Positions 1 to 8,488 of a DNA stretch of 38,762 nt are shown in pieces (position 1 is the first letter of the stretch; the number at the start of each line of letters is the position of its first letter). The position numbers were made by a program, and so were the translations under genes. The notes under the pieces are model-generated. The model was not told where the DNA came from. It worked only from the letters and a program-made list of their open reading frames with translations, and did not search any database. Source of the stretch: an uncultured Chlorobiaceae bacterium (GTDB lineage: Bacteria > Bacteroidota > Chlorobiia > Chlorobiales > Chlorobiaceae); NCBI GenBank assembly GCA_903871235.1, contig CAIQGA010000189.1, forward strand, positions 1 to 38,762, in the 5' to 3' direction.

Positions 1-206
1 ATGCAGAGACGGCAGCCGGGATGCAGCACCCTCTCGCATTCGTTCCAGACAAGGTTCAGGTTGTTGATGTCGCTCTCGTAACTCTCGTGAAAGCCGATCT
101 GGTTCTCCGGCCCGTAGTCCTTGAGCTGCCAGTAGGGTGGTGAAGTGACAACAAGATGCACCAACCTGTCAGCGAGGAATATACTTGAACGGCATTGCGT
201 GAACAT
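1..206 (-). CDS. DNA methyltransferase (TSPPY type), N-terminal part only; runs off left edge
   Basis: The minus-strand frame reads LVHLVVTSPPYWQLKDYG and continues without a stop to the window edge. TSPPYW is catalytic motif IV of N4-cytosine/N6-adenine DNA methyltransferases, and in this class it lies near the N-terminus, so the AdoMet-binding motif would be off-window. The first available ATG is at 206-204; an in-frame stop lies at about 236. The start is doubtful because the residues before the conserved VHLVVTSPPY overlap an antitoxin remnant on the other strand, so the original 5' end was probably replaced at a recombination junction near 175-206. It could be an orphan or restriction-linked enzyme; no restriction nuclease is visible. 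Whether the gene is still functional cannot be judged from this part. Confidence 0.75.
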   Translation of the reverse strand, partial: MFTQCRSSIFLADRLVHLVVTSPPYWQLKDYGPENQIGFHESYESDINNLNLVWNECERVLHPGCRLC

Positions 207-358
207 GAAGAGGTGAGTATAGAGAGTTTTTGCTCACTATCTGAACGTGACAAAGGAATCGGTCAGCCAATGGAAATGCGGACAAAAGATACCTGCCTGA
301 ACAAACACTGAAACTTCTTTCTCTTGTAGAACGGAGAGGAATTAGCACTATTGCCTGA
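189..358 (+). pseudogene. Xre-type (NadS/HigA-2-like) antitoxin remnant with two frameshifts
   Basis: Joining three reading frames gives an Xre helix-turn-helix antitoxin C-terminus. Frame one (189-230) reads TALREHEEVSIESF. Frame two (229-282) reads FAHYLNVTKESVSQWKCG, the recognition-helix region. Frame three (281-358) reads KRYLPEQTLKLLSLVERRG, then ends at TGA 356-358. The order and spacing match the known pattern in which a VSxW-type helix is followed by P-x-(S/E)-x-x-LKLLxLVxRKG in NadS/HigA-like proteins. No single frame is open, so it is decayed (or holds sequence errors). Its upstream part and any partner toxin are missing, replaced by the methyltransferase fragment. Assembly of the frames is my inference. 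Confidence 0.6.
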
Positions 359-492
359 GACTGCTGACAAGTAACTGGTAAAATGTCCCCTTCTCTTTTG
401 CATCTTTTAGAATCTGAATTTGATACATCTCTTGATAGATACCAAAATTATATTTAGATTGGGAAAATGTTTTTTATCAAGGGGGATTACCT

Positions 493-753
493 ATGCCTGT
501 TACTGCAAAGATTTTTATATCAGGGCGAAGTCAAGCCGTCCGAATACCGAAGGAGTTCCGTTTCGAGGGAAAAGAGGTCTTTATCCGTCGTGATGCAATT
601 TCCGGTGATATCATTTTGTCACACCATCCCGATTCATGGTCAGGGCTGTTTGAGCTTGATACAACAACTGAAGTGCCTGCAGATTTTATGCAAGCTGACG
701 ATCGAACGCAGCCAGAGCAATTGCGAGATCCTTTTGAAGGGTGGACAGAATGA
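493..753 (+). CDS. vapB: VapB-type antitoxin (AbrB/SpoVT fold)
   Basis: An 86-residue protein starting [20 protein letters not shown]. The [14 protein letters not shown] block and the following EVFIRRD strand are the swapped-hairpin DNA-binding signature of VapB antitoxins. The acidic, Trp-ending tail (DPFEGWTE) is the usual toxin-binding end. A strong ribosome binding site, AGGGGG, lies at 479-484 and fixes the start at 493. The stop TGA (751-753) overlaps the vapC ATG (750-752), so the pair is translationally coupled. Known role of the family: neutralises VapC and represses its own promoter; that promoter presumably lies in 359-480. Confidence 0.9.
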   Translation: MPVTAKIFISGRSQAVRIPKEFRFEGKEVFIRRDAISGDIILSHHPDSWSGLFELDTTTEVPADFMQADDRTQPEQLRDPFEGWTE

Positions 754-1163
754 GCCTCTACATGCTGGATACGAATATTGCCAGTCATATTATCAAAGGT
801 GACATTCCTTTTGTTCGTGAGAGGCTTGTTGCTGTACCAATACAACGTGTTGTAGTGTCATCGGTTACGCAGGCTGAATTACTCTATGGCTTGGCAAAAC
901 GCGCCTATCCAAAGGGTCTTACAGCCCGAGTCCATGAGTTTTTGATTCGGGTAAAAATATTGGCTTGGGATAAAGAGGTTGCCGTCTTCTATGGTGATCT
1001 TCGAACCAAGTGCGAAACCGCAGGTGTGACGCTCTCACCACTTGACCTTATGATTGCGGCTCATGCTCAGGCAGTCAATGCCGTTCTTGTCACGGGAGAT
1101 AAAGCGTTTACCAGAGTCCCGGATCGGTTAATTATAGAAAATTGGACACTGTCACCATACTGA
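750..1163 (+). CDS. vapC: VapC-type PIN-domain ribonuclease toxin
   Basis: A 137-residue PIN-domain protein. The four acidic residues that bind the metal are present: D7 in MLDTN, E43 in TQAELLYG, D99 in [11 protein letters not shown] and D117 in TGDKAF. The length matches single-domain VapC/FitB toxins. An upstream in-frame GTG at 741 exists, but ATG 750 overlapping the vapB stop is the usual arrangement and is preferred. VapC toxins of this family cleave tRNA or rRNA when released from VapB. All catalytic residues are kept, so the toxin is predicted active while the surrounding accessory genes are decayed. Confidence 0.92.
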   Translation: MSLYMLDTNIASHIIKGDIPFVRERLVAVPIQRVVVSSVTQAELLYGLAKRAYPKGLTARVHEFLIRVKILAWDKEVAVFYGDLRTKCETAGVTLSPLDLMIAAHAQAVNAVLVTGDKAFTRVPDRLIIENWTLSPY

Positions 1164-1166
1164 TCA

Positions 1167-1552
1167 TCATCTGGAACAATCCTGCAAGAATAATTCGTGG
1201 GATATTCGGAGGTACGGAAGATCGGCATCTTTGATGAGTGCTCCCTCTTGATTTTTTCGGTCAAATAGCTAACCGCTTTGTCGTGCGTGAAAGGTTCGCT
1301 CTTGATACCGATCAGTTTTACCGTCAACCCGTTGGATAGCCTCACTTTTTCAGGGCTGAGTATCTCCTTGACGGTGAAGAACTCTTCGCGCTCTACCTTG
1401 CTCTCCTTCTCAATCCTGGAGCCAAAGGTGAGTTTTCGGGAATCTGTTTTTTTGTCGAGCTTGTGGGGATCTTTGAACTGGTAGGGTAACTGCTCAATGG
1501 CTGCGGCAAGTGAGGTTGTCTCGCTGATGCTGAAACTTTCAAATAATTGCAT
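1167..1552 (-). pseudogene. C-terminal remnant of a DNA methyltransferase-type protein
   Basis: The minus frame from 1552 reads FSISETTSLAAAIEQLPYQF, then DPHKLDKKTDSRKLTFGSRI, EREEFFTVKEI and LSNGLTVKLIGIK. From memory, this resembles the C-terminal, nuclease-like extension of TSPPY-type DNA methyltransferases, not a stand-alone protein. The N-terminal catalytic half would lie at coordinates above 1552, but comM begins there on the other strand. The conserved part fades after SYLTEKIKR. A neighbouring frame then reads GALIKDADLPYLRISHE and stops at 1169-1167, suggesting an internal deletion plus frameshift. The uninterrupted frame runs on antisense into vapC down to 1067, which is probably fortuitous. 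Confidence 0.6.
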
Positions 1553-1593
1553 ATCTTGCGTATAAATACGGAAACTCTCTCACCTTTTCCACC

Positions 1594-3150
1594 ATGCTCT
1601 CAGTACTGAACGCTGCTGCGCTGATTGGCATTGATGCCATGAAGGTTACGGTTGAAGCCAATGTGGCGGGCGGCATCCCCTCGTTTACGGTTGTGGGCTT
1701 GCCGGATAATGCGGTTAGAGAGAGCCGGGAGAGGATTCTTACCGCGATCCGGAATTCAGGCTTTACCATTCCGCCAAAAAAAATCACGGTCAATCTGGCG
1801 CCTGCTGATATCAAAAAGGTGGGTACAGCATTTGACCTGCCGGTGGCCATCGGGCTTCTTGGTTCGCTTGAGCTGATCGGCAACCAGTTCGAGGAGACGC
1901 TCATTATGGGCGAGCTTGCGCTTGATGGCTCGCTCAGGAGAATCAACGGCGCACTCCCTGTGGCTATCATGGCGGGAAAGGAGGGAATAAAGCGGCTGAT
2001 TGTGCCAATGGAAAATGCGGCGGAGGCGGCGGTGGCGGTCTCTGCCGCAAAGTCGGCCATTGAGGTCTACGGCGTGGAAAGCCTGAACGAGACGGTGGCC
2101 CTGTTGAAGAGAGAGAGAGTCTTCACCCCGGTGAGCGTCAATATTGCGGAGCTTTTTGAGGGTGAGCAGGAGTATCTGGTTGATTTTGCCGATATCAAGG
2201 GACAGGGAGCGGCCAAAAAAGCGCTTGAAATAGCCGCCGCCGGGGGGCATAACGTCATCATGATCGGCCCGCCCGGCAGCGGAAAGACCATGCTGGCAAA
2301 AGGGTTGCCGGGAATTTTGCCTCCCCTCAGTTTTGAGGAAGCGCTCGAAACCACAAAAATATATTCGGTGGCCAGCCTGCTCGACAAAGAGCACCCCCTC
2401 ATGGTGGTGCGTCCCTTTCGCAGCCCGCACCACACAACAAGCAATATCGCGCTCATCGGCGGCGGCTCCACGGCAAAACCGGGAGAGGTGAGCCTTGCCC
2501 ACAACGGGATTCTCTTTCTGGATGAACTGCCCGAATTCAGCCGCAACGCCCTTGAAGTGCTCCGCCAGCCCCTTGAAGAGCGGGAGGTAACGGTGTCGCG
2601 AATCTCCGTTACCACCCGCTATCCGGCAGGCTTCATGCTGATCGCAGCCATGAACCCGAGCCCGGCTGGGGCCCTGAAGGACAGTGACGGCAATTTGACC
2701 GCCCCACCCCAACAGATTCAGCGCTATCTTTCAAAAATTTCCGGCCCGCTGCTCGACCGTATTGATATTCATATCGACGTACCGAAAGTTGAAAACAGTG
2801 ATCTCTTTGCCGCATCGAGCGCCGAAAACTCACTGACCATTCGCCAGCGGGTCATCGCTGCCCGGAAAATCCAGCAGGAGCGCTTCGCCTCTACAACAGC
2901 GCCGAAAATCTATACCAATGCCCAGATGAGCTCCCGCCAGATCAAAAGCTACTGCCAGCTCGACCGGGAAAGTTCGCAAAAGCTGATGGATGCGATGAAC
3001 CGCATGAACCTTTCCGCAAGGGCTCATGACCGGATCATCAAGGTGAGCCGCACCATCGCTGACCTTGACGGCTGCGAGCACATCGCCATGAAGCATCTCA
3101 TCCAGGGCATTCAGTATCGTAACCTTGACCGGGATTTCTGGAGCTTCTGA
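1594..3150 (+). CDS. comM: YifB/ComM-family Mg-chelatase-like AAA+ ATPase
   Basis: A 518-residue protein, the normal length for the YifB/ComM family. The N-terminal domain carries GGIPSFTVVGLPDNAVRESR. The AAA+ core has Walker A GPPGSGKT at about residues 225-232 and Walker B LFLDELPEF near 305-313, with the sensor region RYPAGFMLIAAMNPSP. The Mg-chelatase-like C-terminal domain follows to FWSF. ComM proteins are hexameric helicases that extend branch migration of incoming DNA during natural transformation; that role is known from Vibrio and its relatives and is inferred here. It stands alone, with the decayed accessory patch upstream and 235 bases of featureless spacer downstream. Confidence 0.95.
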   Translation: MLSVLNAAALIGIDAMKVTVEANVAGGIPSFTVVGLPDNAVRESRERILTAIRNSGFTIPPKKITVNLAPADIKKVGTAFDLPVAIGLLGSLELIGNQFEETLIMGELALDGSLRRINGALPVAIMAGKEGIKRLIVPMENAAEAAVAVSAAKSAIEVYGVESLNETVALLKRERVFTPVSVNIAELFEGEQEYLVDFADIKGQGAAKKALEIAAAGGHNVIMIGPPGSGKTMLAKGLPGILPPLSFEEALETTKIYSVASLLDKEHPLMVVRPFRSPHHTTSNIALIGGGSTAKPGEVSLAHNGILFLDELPEFSRNALEVLRQPLEEREVTVSRISVTTRYPAGFMLIAAMNPSPAGALKDSDGNLTAPPQQIQRYLSKISGPLLDRIDIHIDVPKVENSDLFAASSAENSLTIRQRVIAARKIQQERFASTTAPKIYTNAQMSSRQIKSYCQLDRESSQKLMDAMNRMNLSARAHDRIIKVSRTIADLDGCEHIAMKHLIQGIQYRNLDRDFWSF

Positions 3151-3385
3151 ACCGGGGTATTCTCAATCATGGAGAATGGCCTTAAGTTCATCTACAACCG
3201 CATCAATCAGCAGTGCTTCCCCCACAACGTAGAGACTCGACCTGACAGAGTTAAAGCCACAGCAAGCTCCACACAACATAATGACTCCGCAAAAAAGGCA
3301 AAGAAATTGGCTGTTGACTGCCTATATTTCCGCTTCAATTTCAAATCCAGACAGATAACCAAACCATACCACGGAGAACAAATCC

Positions 3386-4741
3386 ATGAATGCAAGGGGA
3401 AAATTCCGTTACACCCTGCTGCTTGCCAGCTCACTCTGCACCGCTGTGCCCTCTTTTGCCGCAGAAACTGCTGAAAGTGTTGAAACCCGCATCAGCCGTC
3501 TTGAGCAGGAGCTTGCCGAGCTGAAGGCTCTGGTGGGCAACAGGCCGGCTGCCGAGGCCCAAACAGCGCCTGCACCTGTTAAAAAAGCTGATACCTCAAA
3601 TCCAGTCACGCTGTCAGCCAGTTCGGGCGTCAAAGTACAGCTTTACGGCTTTGCCCGTTTTGACGCATCATACGATACGGGCAAAATTTCTCCCGGAAAT
3701 ATTGCACTCTATGCTCAACCTGAAAACGGCAGAAATAATGACTCAGAATGGAATCTCACAGGAGGTGCCACGAGAATCGGACTGAACCTTAGCGGCCCTG
3801 ATACAGAGAGTATGAAATTGACCGGCAACATTGAGTTTGATTTTCTCACCGCTGTTTCAACCGAAAACAACCAGACCCCGCGCCTGCGTCATGGCTACGT
3901 CAAAGCCTACTGGCCAGCCTCCGATTTCAGCATCCTTGCCGGCCAGACCTGGGATCTGGTCTCTTCGCTGATTCCGTTTGTGGATGACCCGGCCCTTCTA
4001 TGGGAGGCTGGCAACATTGGTTCACGCCACCCACAGGTACGACTCACCAAGGGATTTGCAACCAACAACGACGGGCGCATCGAGATGGCAGTTGCCGCAT
4101 CGAGAACGATTGGCGAGAAAAGCAGCCTTGATGGGACGCCTACTCTTCAAGCTGACACTGGCAAGGATGCGGCCATCCCATCCATTCAGGGGCGCGTTGC
4201 CTTTTCCAAGCCGCTTATCGTGAAAAATCAGCCTGCGACCATTGCCATCTCGGGCCATTATGGGCAGGAGGAGTGGGACACCAATAAAACAACAGGAAGT
4301 TACACAACGCTTGACTCATGGTCGTGCAACCTTGAACTCTCAATGCCGCTCAGCGAAAAGATGCTCTTTGCTGGTGAATACTTTACCGGCACCAACCTTG
4401 ATGACTATCTGGGTGGAATCGGGCAGGGAGTCAACAATGCGGCACCAACGAACCCAAGGGAGATCCGTGCACAAGGTGGATGGGGAGCGCTCAGGTATAC
4501 CATAAACCCGGAAACATCGGTCAGTCTCGGAGCTGGTATTGATGATCCGAACGATAATGATTTGAACGGCATGGCGACCACTACACGCTCACGGAACCAA
4601 AGCATCTTCGCCAATGTCATCACCAAGATAACGCCAAACTTTATTCTCGGCTTTCAGCTCTCGGATTGGAAAACCGACTATAAAAATGCTGCTGGCAGCG
4701 ATGCCCTGCGCGCACAGAGTTCGGTGACCTATAAATTTTAG
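3386..4741 (+). CDS. Outer-membrane porin, DcaP-like
   Basis: A 451-residue secreted protein. A signal peptide ends near AVPSFAAE (about residue 26). A short coiled coil, RISRLEQELAELKALV, follows at about 34-50, then an Ala/Pro-rich linker. From residue 80 onward there is an alternating beta-barrel pattern starting VQLYGFARFDASYDTG, with WNLTGGATRIGLNLSGP and LRHGYVKAYWP typical of trimeric porins with an N-terminal coiled coil (DcaP or Porin_5-like). It ends in AQSSVTYKF, with the terminal Phe recognised by the BAM machinery. Substrate is unknown. The gene is monocistronic; an inverted repeat follows at 4850-4867. Family-level call is firm, subfamily less so. Confidence 0.85.
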   Translation: MNARGKFRYTLLLASSLCTAVPSFAAETAESVETRISRLEQELAELKALVGNRPAAEAQTAPAPVKKADTSNPVTLSASSGVKVQLYGFARFDASYDTGKISPGNIALYAQPENGRNNDSEWNLTGGATRIGLNLSGPDTESMKLTGNIEFDFLTAVSTENNQTPRLRHGYVKAYWPASDFSILAGQTWDLVSSLIPFVDDPALLWEAGNIGSRHPQVRLTKGFATNNDGRIEMAVAASRTIGEKSSLDGTPTLQADTGKDAAIPSIQGRVAFSKPLIVKNQPATIAISGHYGQEEWDTNKTTGSYTTLDSWSCNLELSMPLSEKMLFAGEYFTGTNLDDYLGGIGQGVNNAAPTNPREIRAQGGWGALRYTINPETSVSLGAGIDDPNDNDLNGMATTTRSRNQSIFANVITKITPNFILGFQLSDWKTDYKNAAGSDALRAQSSVTYKF

Positions 4742-4849
4742 GGCACGTAACAACGGAACGGGTATGGTATTATTGCAAATGTTGTATGGGCGAGGAGGGG
4801 GAGCTCGGCGTTCCCGGGTATAGGTGGTTACGGTGTTTATGACGTCAGG

Positions 4850-4867
4850 CGGGCGTGACCCCGCCCG
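4850..4867. repeat. GC-rich inverted repeat between convergent porin and sppA genes
   Basis: CGGGCG (4850-4855), loop TGACCC, then CGCCCG (4862-4867). The hairpin sits between two genes that converge. It lacks a T-tract on the plus side, so it is not a classical intrinsic terminator. It may act as a bidirectional transcript end or belong to a dispersed extragenic palindrome family. Confidence 0.5.
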
Positions 4868-4875
4868 TACAGGGA

Positions 4876-6678
4876 TTAATCAATAATGATTTCAGATGGC
4901 ATGACGGTCAGCATCTGCAACTGCCCTGAACTTTCGAGCATCTGGTAAAAGGCGGCCATGGAGCTGAAGTGCCGCCTTGGGATGACCTCATGCAGCACCT
5001 GTTGTTTCACGGCAGCGGCCACTCGGGCGGAGAGACTGGCACCCTTACCCTGCAAAAGAGATTCCATCCAGCTTTTCTGTACCGGATAGAGCATGATTCG
5101 GGGCTTTTTGGTCATGTCCATTTTGGCGAGGAGTTCTGCTGCGTGAATGGCGTCAAAAAGCCCCCCCATACGGTCAACCAGACCAACCTTCAGGGCGCGG
5201 CTTCCTGTCCAGACCCTTCCTCCGGCCACCGAGTCTACAGCGGCAACGCGCATTTTTCTTGAAATAGCCACTTTCCCGACAAAGTCATCATAAATTTCGC
5301 CCGATGCGGCCACAAATTTGCTGTAGGCCTGCGGCTCAAGCGGCTTGAAGGGGGTATTGGCATCGGCGTAACGGCCACGCGTCACAACAGTGCGACCGAG
5401 ACCGATTGTTTCGGCAAGTCCGCTGATGTTGGGCTTGAGGGCATAGACACCAATGGAGCCGGTAATGGTCAATGGCTGCGCATAGATGGTTTTGCCAGCA
5501 AGAGCAGCCATGTAGCCACCCGAAGCCGCAACACCCGACATGGAGACTACGAGAGGTTTTTTTACCGCAGCGGAATCAAGCATCTGGAGCATATCAGCCG
5601 AGGCAAGGGCATCACCACCCGGGCTGTCAATACGCACCACAAGAGCTTTGACTGCCTTGTCTTCCAGAGCCGAATCAAGCGAATTTTTCACAGTTTCGAT
5701 ATCAATCCCTTCACCCATCTCCCCTGCTGAGCGCACAATGGTGCCGGAGAGGGTGATAACGGCAATGCGCTCATCACTCTCCGCTTTTTGGGGCCAGGCA
5801 ACCGAAGAACGGTAGCGGGCCGCGCTGACAAAAGCATCATTGTCACTGGTGAGCTCTTTTCCCGTTATTTTTCTGGTCAGGGTGCGCTGTAACTCCCAGA
5901 ACGAGGCAATCCCGTCAACCAGCCCCAGCGTTTTGGCCTTTTTGGCGGAGAGCAGAGGATCGTTGTTGATAAGCGCCTCAAAGGAGTTGCGACTCATAGC
6001 GCGCCGCTTTGAGACGTAACCAAGATAGTCATCGTAAACCTCATCAAGCAGTGCGTTGATTTGCTCAAAGTACTCCTTGCTTGCCCCGGTTCTGACGAAG
6101 GGTTCAATACCGCTCTTGTAGGTTTTCCACTGCGCAGCCTGCACATTGACCCCTATTTTTCCAAGCGGGGTGGTATAAAAGAGCGTTTCCGCCTTCAGGC
6201 CATCGAGCAGAAGATAGCCGCCGCGCTCTACAATGATGGAGTCACATGCCGTAGCAAGGAGATAATCGGCATCCTCGGCAGAGCGAAGAAATGCGGTGAC
6301 CTTTTTTCCCCCTTTGCGCATACGTTCGATCGCCGCCCGCAATTCGGCAATCTTCGCAGGAGTGGTCTCAACACCCCGAATATCGAGCAGCACCTCCTTG
6401 ACCCGCTCATCCGCCACGGCATGATCAAGCACAAAAAGCAGCTCCTGAAGAGAGAGTGACTGCGATGAAGGCAAAAATGGGAGCGAACTGCTTTCATCGC
6501 GCACTTCTTCAATACCACCGCTGAGAGGGAGTACCAGCACAAAACGATCGGCAAGGGCGTGTGTGCTGTGATAAGCCCAGAAGAATCCGGCAAAAAGGAG
6601 AACCGGAAAAAGAACAAGTGCAAAACAACCGGTGCGAAAAAAACCCCACCTTTTTTTGGGTGCGTTCATATTATTCAT
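4876..6678 (-). CDS. sppA: Signal peptide peptidase SppA, 67-kDa type (protease IV)
   Basis: A 600-residue protein with an N-terminal membrane anchor at about residues 14-35. It has the tandem duplicated fold of long SppA enzymes (E. coli length 618). The catalytic Lys lies in the N-terminal half, in WKTYKSGIEPF near residue 183. The nucleophile Ser lies in the C-terminal half, in SGVAASGGYMAALAG near 385. Other family blocks are VVRIDSPGGDA and GSIGVYALKP. SppA degrades signal peptides left in the inner membrane after secretion. The start at 6678 overlaps the oppF-type stop (6671-6673) by 8 bases; a Met three codons later is an alternative that removes the overlap. Confidence 0.95.
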   Translation of the reverse strand: MNNMNAPKKRWGFFRTGCFALVLFPVLLFAGFFWAYHSTHALADRFVLVLPLSGGIEEVRDESSSLPFLPSSQSLSLQELLFVLDHAVADERVKEVLLDIRGVETTPAKIAELRAAIERMRKGGKKVTAFLRSAEDADYLLATACDSIIVERGGYLLLDGLKAETLFYTTPLGKIGVNVQAAQWKTYKSGIEPFVRTGASKEYFEQINALLDEVYDDYLGYVSKRRAMSRNSFEALINNDPLLSAKKAKTLGLVDGIASFWELQRTLTRKITGKELTSDNDAFVSAARYRSSVAWPQKAESDERIAVITLSGTIVRSAGEMGEGIDIETVKNSLDSALEDKAVKALVVRIDSPGGDALASADMLQMLDSAAVKKPLVVSMSGVAASGGYMAALAGKTIYAQPLTITGSIGVYALKPNISGLAETIGLGRTVVTRGRYADANTPFKPLEPQAYSKFVAASGEIYDDFVGKVAISRKMRVAAVDSVAGGRVWTGSRALKVGLVDRMGGLFDAIHAAELLAKMDMTKKPRIMLYPVQKSWMESLLQGKGASLSARVAAAVKQQVLHEVIPRRHFSSMAAFYQMLESSGQLQMLTVMPSEIIID

Positions 6679-7654
6679 AAAGCAGACAGCTTACCTGGTG
6701 ACCATGAGTTGAAGTAAGTTCTTGAAGCTTGGGTTCCCTTGTGCTGCACTCGGCCTTGGCGGAGGGACAGCGGGGATGAAAGCCGCACCCGACGGGAATA
6801 TTCATTGGGCCGGGCAAGTCTCCATGCAGCAGAATCCTCTCCTTTTTTCCTCCGAATTCAGGATTGGGAATGGCCGAAAGGAGCGCCCGGGTATAGGGAT
6901 GTTTTGGATTGGCATAGAGCTCGCCGGAGTCGGCAATCTCAACAATTTTACCAAGATACATGACTGCAACCCTGTCGGAGATGTATTCGACAACCGAGAG
7001 GTCGTGGGCGATGAAAAGATAGGTCAACCCCAAATCACGCTGGAGATCTTTGAGGAGATTGATGATCTGCGACTGAATCGAAACATCGAGTGCGGAAACC
7101 GGCTCATCACAGATAATAAATTTTGGATTGACTGCCAGCGCCCGTGCAATGCCTATCCGCTGCCGCTGCCCTCCTGAAAATTCATGCGGGTAACGATTGC
7201 TGTACTCCCTGTTCAAGCCAACCACATCAAGCAGCTCCTCAATCCGGCGACGGGCGGCCTCCCCACGGGCAATGCGGTGAACCTGCAAAACCTCTCCAAG
7301 AATCTGGCGGACCGTCAGACGGGGGTTCAGTGAGCCGAAGGGATCCTGAAAAATCATCTGCATCTCTTTGCGCAGCGCACGGAAGTCGCGGTTGCCGATT
7401 GTCGATATCTCCCGCCCTTCAAAGGCAATACTGCCGCTCACCACAGGATGGCCAAGGCGAATCAAAGCACGGCCAAGAGTGGTTTTTCCACAACCCGACT
7501 CGCCGACCAGACCGAGCGTCTCGCCCTGAAAAACATCAAAAGAGACCCCATTCACCACCCGTATCGGACGCGGCTTGCCCAGAAGCCCGCTCTTTTTTCC
7601 GGGAAAATAAACCCGCAAGTCGTTGACCGACAGTAATCGCTGTTGTTCCTTCAT
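6671..7654 (-). CDS. Oligopeptide/dipeptide ABC transporter ATPase (OppF/DppF type)
   Basis: A 327-residue ABC ATPase. Walker A is GESGCGKTTLGR, the Q-loop follows in MQMIFQDPFGSLNPR, the signature is SGGQRQRIGIARAL, and Walker B is IICDEPVSALD with the H-loop in FIAHDLSVV. The C-terminal oligopeptide-transporter extension is present: NPKHPYTRALLSAIPNP and a Cys-containing FHPRCPSA block. OppF-type subunits power import of peptides or nickel together with OppD, two permeases and a binding protein. None of these partners is in the window. It is transcribed with sppA downstream; upstream is a divergent gene, rsmI. The exact substrate cannot be named. Confidence 0.9.
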   Translation of the reverse strand: MKEQQRLLSVNDLRVYFPGKKSGLLGKPRPIRVVNGVSFDVFQGETLGLVGESGCGKTTLGRALIRLGHPVVSGSIAFEGREISTIGNRDFRALRKEMQMIFQDPFGSLNPRLTVRQILGEVLQVHRIARGEAARRRIEELLDVVGLNREYSNRYPHEFSGGQRQRIGIARALAVNPKFIICDEPVSALDVSIQSQIINLLKDLQRDLGLTYLFIAHDLSVVEYISDRVAVMYLGKIVEIADSGELYANPKHPYTRALLSAIPNPEFGGKKERILLHGDLPGPMNIPVGCGFHPRCPSAKAECSTREPKLQELTSTHGHQVSCLLYE

Positions 7655-7747
7655 TTTTTGACTGAACGCTGTTTATCGTATTTTTTATTATTATAGTAAA
7701 ACGATTGAGAATCTCCCATAAACAAACTTTTTGTTCAAGTTCCCCTT

Positions 7748-8488
7748 TTGCCCTTGCACACTGATCAGTTACATACCGGAACGCTCTACGTTGTTGCAAC
7801 GCCGCTCGGCAACCTCGAAGACATTACCCTGAGAGCGATAAGAATTTTGAAGGAATCGGGCGCAATAGCCTGTGAAGATACGCGCCGCGCCTCAATTCTG
7901 CTTCGCCATTTCGATATTTCCGGCAAAAGGCTCATCAGTTACCACAACTACAATGAGCCGAGAGCCATCAGCCAGATTGTGGCCCTGCTTGAAGAGGGCA
8001 CCGATGTTGCACTCATCACCGACGCAGGAACCCCCGTCATCAGCGATCCCGGCTATGCCCTCCTGCACGCCCTGCATGATCGAGGGCTGCTGGTTATCCC
8101 CGTTCCCGGGCCGAGCGCTCTCACTGCGGCACTTTCAGCCTGTCCGCTTCCGGTCAACAACTTTTTTTTCGCAGGCTTTCTGCCGCATAAAAAGGGGCGC
8201 AAAAGCCGTCTTGAATACCTCGCCGCGCTGCAAACCACCTTTGTTGTCTACGAGTCGCCTTTCAGGATCATGAAGCTGCTCGACGAACTGGGCAACGTTG
8301 TACCGGATGCCCAAATTTTTATTGGGCGCGAGATGACCAAAATACATGAAGAGTACATAACGGGCACCATTGAAGAGATCCGCCAGCGTCTTGCCGACGG
8401 CAAAACACGGGGAGAGTTTGTGGTGATTGTTCACCCTCCCGGAAAAAAAACAGTCAAACCAGAAGAAGAAGATGCAGATCATCACTGA
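7748..8488 (+). CDS. rsmI: 16S rRNA (cytidine-1402-2'-O)-methyltransferase
   Basis: A 246-residue SAM-dependent tetrapyrrole-methylase-fold protein. It starts with the RsmI signature [18 protein letters not shown], then [29 protein letters not shown] and [15 protein letters not shown]. RsmI methylates the ribose of C1402 in the ribosomal P site. No ATG precedes the conserved block. TTG at 7748 or TTG at 7754 must serve as start, and neither has a clear ribosome binding site. The 3' end overlaps the panC start by 17 bases, so the two are co-transcribed. It is divergent from the oppF-type gene, with a 93-base shared promoter region. Confidence 0.93.
   Translation: MPLHTDQLHTGTLYVVATPLGNLEDITLRAIRILKESGAIACEDTRRASILLRHFDISGKRLISYHNYNEPRAISQIVALLEEGTDVALITDAGTPVISDPGYALLHALHDRGLLVIPVPGPSALTAALSACPLPVNNFFFAGFLPHKKGRKSRLEYLAALQTTFVVYESPFRIMKLLDELGNVVPDAQIFIGREMTKIHEEYITGTIEEIRQRLADGKTRGEFVVIVHPPGKKTVKPEEEDADHH

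Noticed and set aside
383-457. A 24-codon frame starting at an ATG upstream of vapB
   Set aside because: No ribosome binding site or recognisable similarity; it lies where the vapBC promoter is expected.
1756-2712. Large antisense open frame within comM
   Set aside because: It has no recognisable domain, and the plus frame is the conserved ComM.
3169-3474. An open frame between comM and the porin, and an antisense one
   Set aside because: It overlaps the porin signal peptide in another frame, has no recognisable motifs, and its codon pattern does not look like the neighbours.
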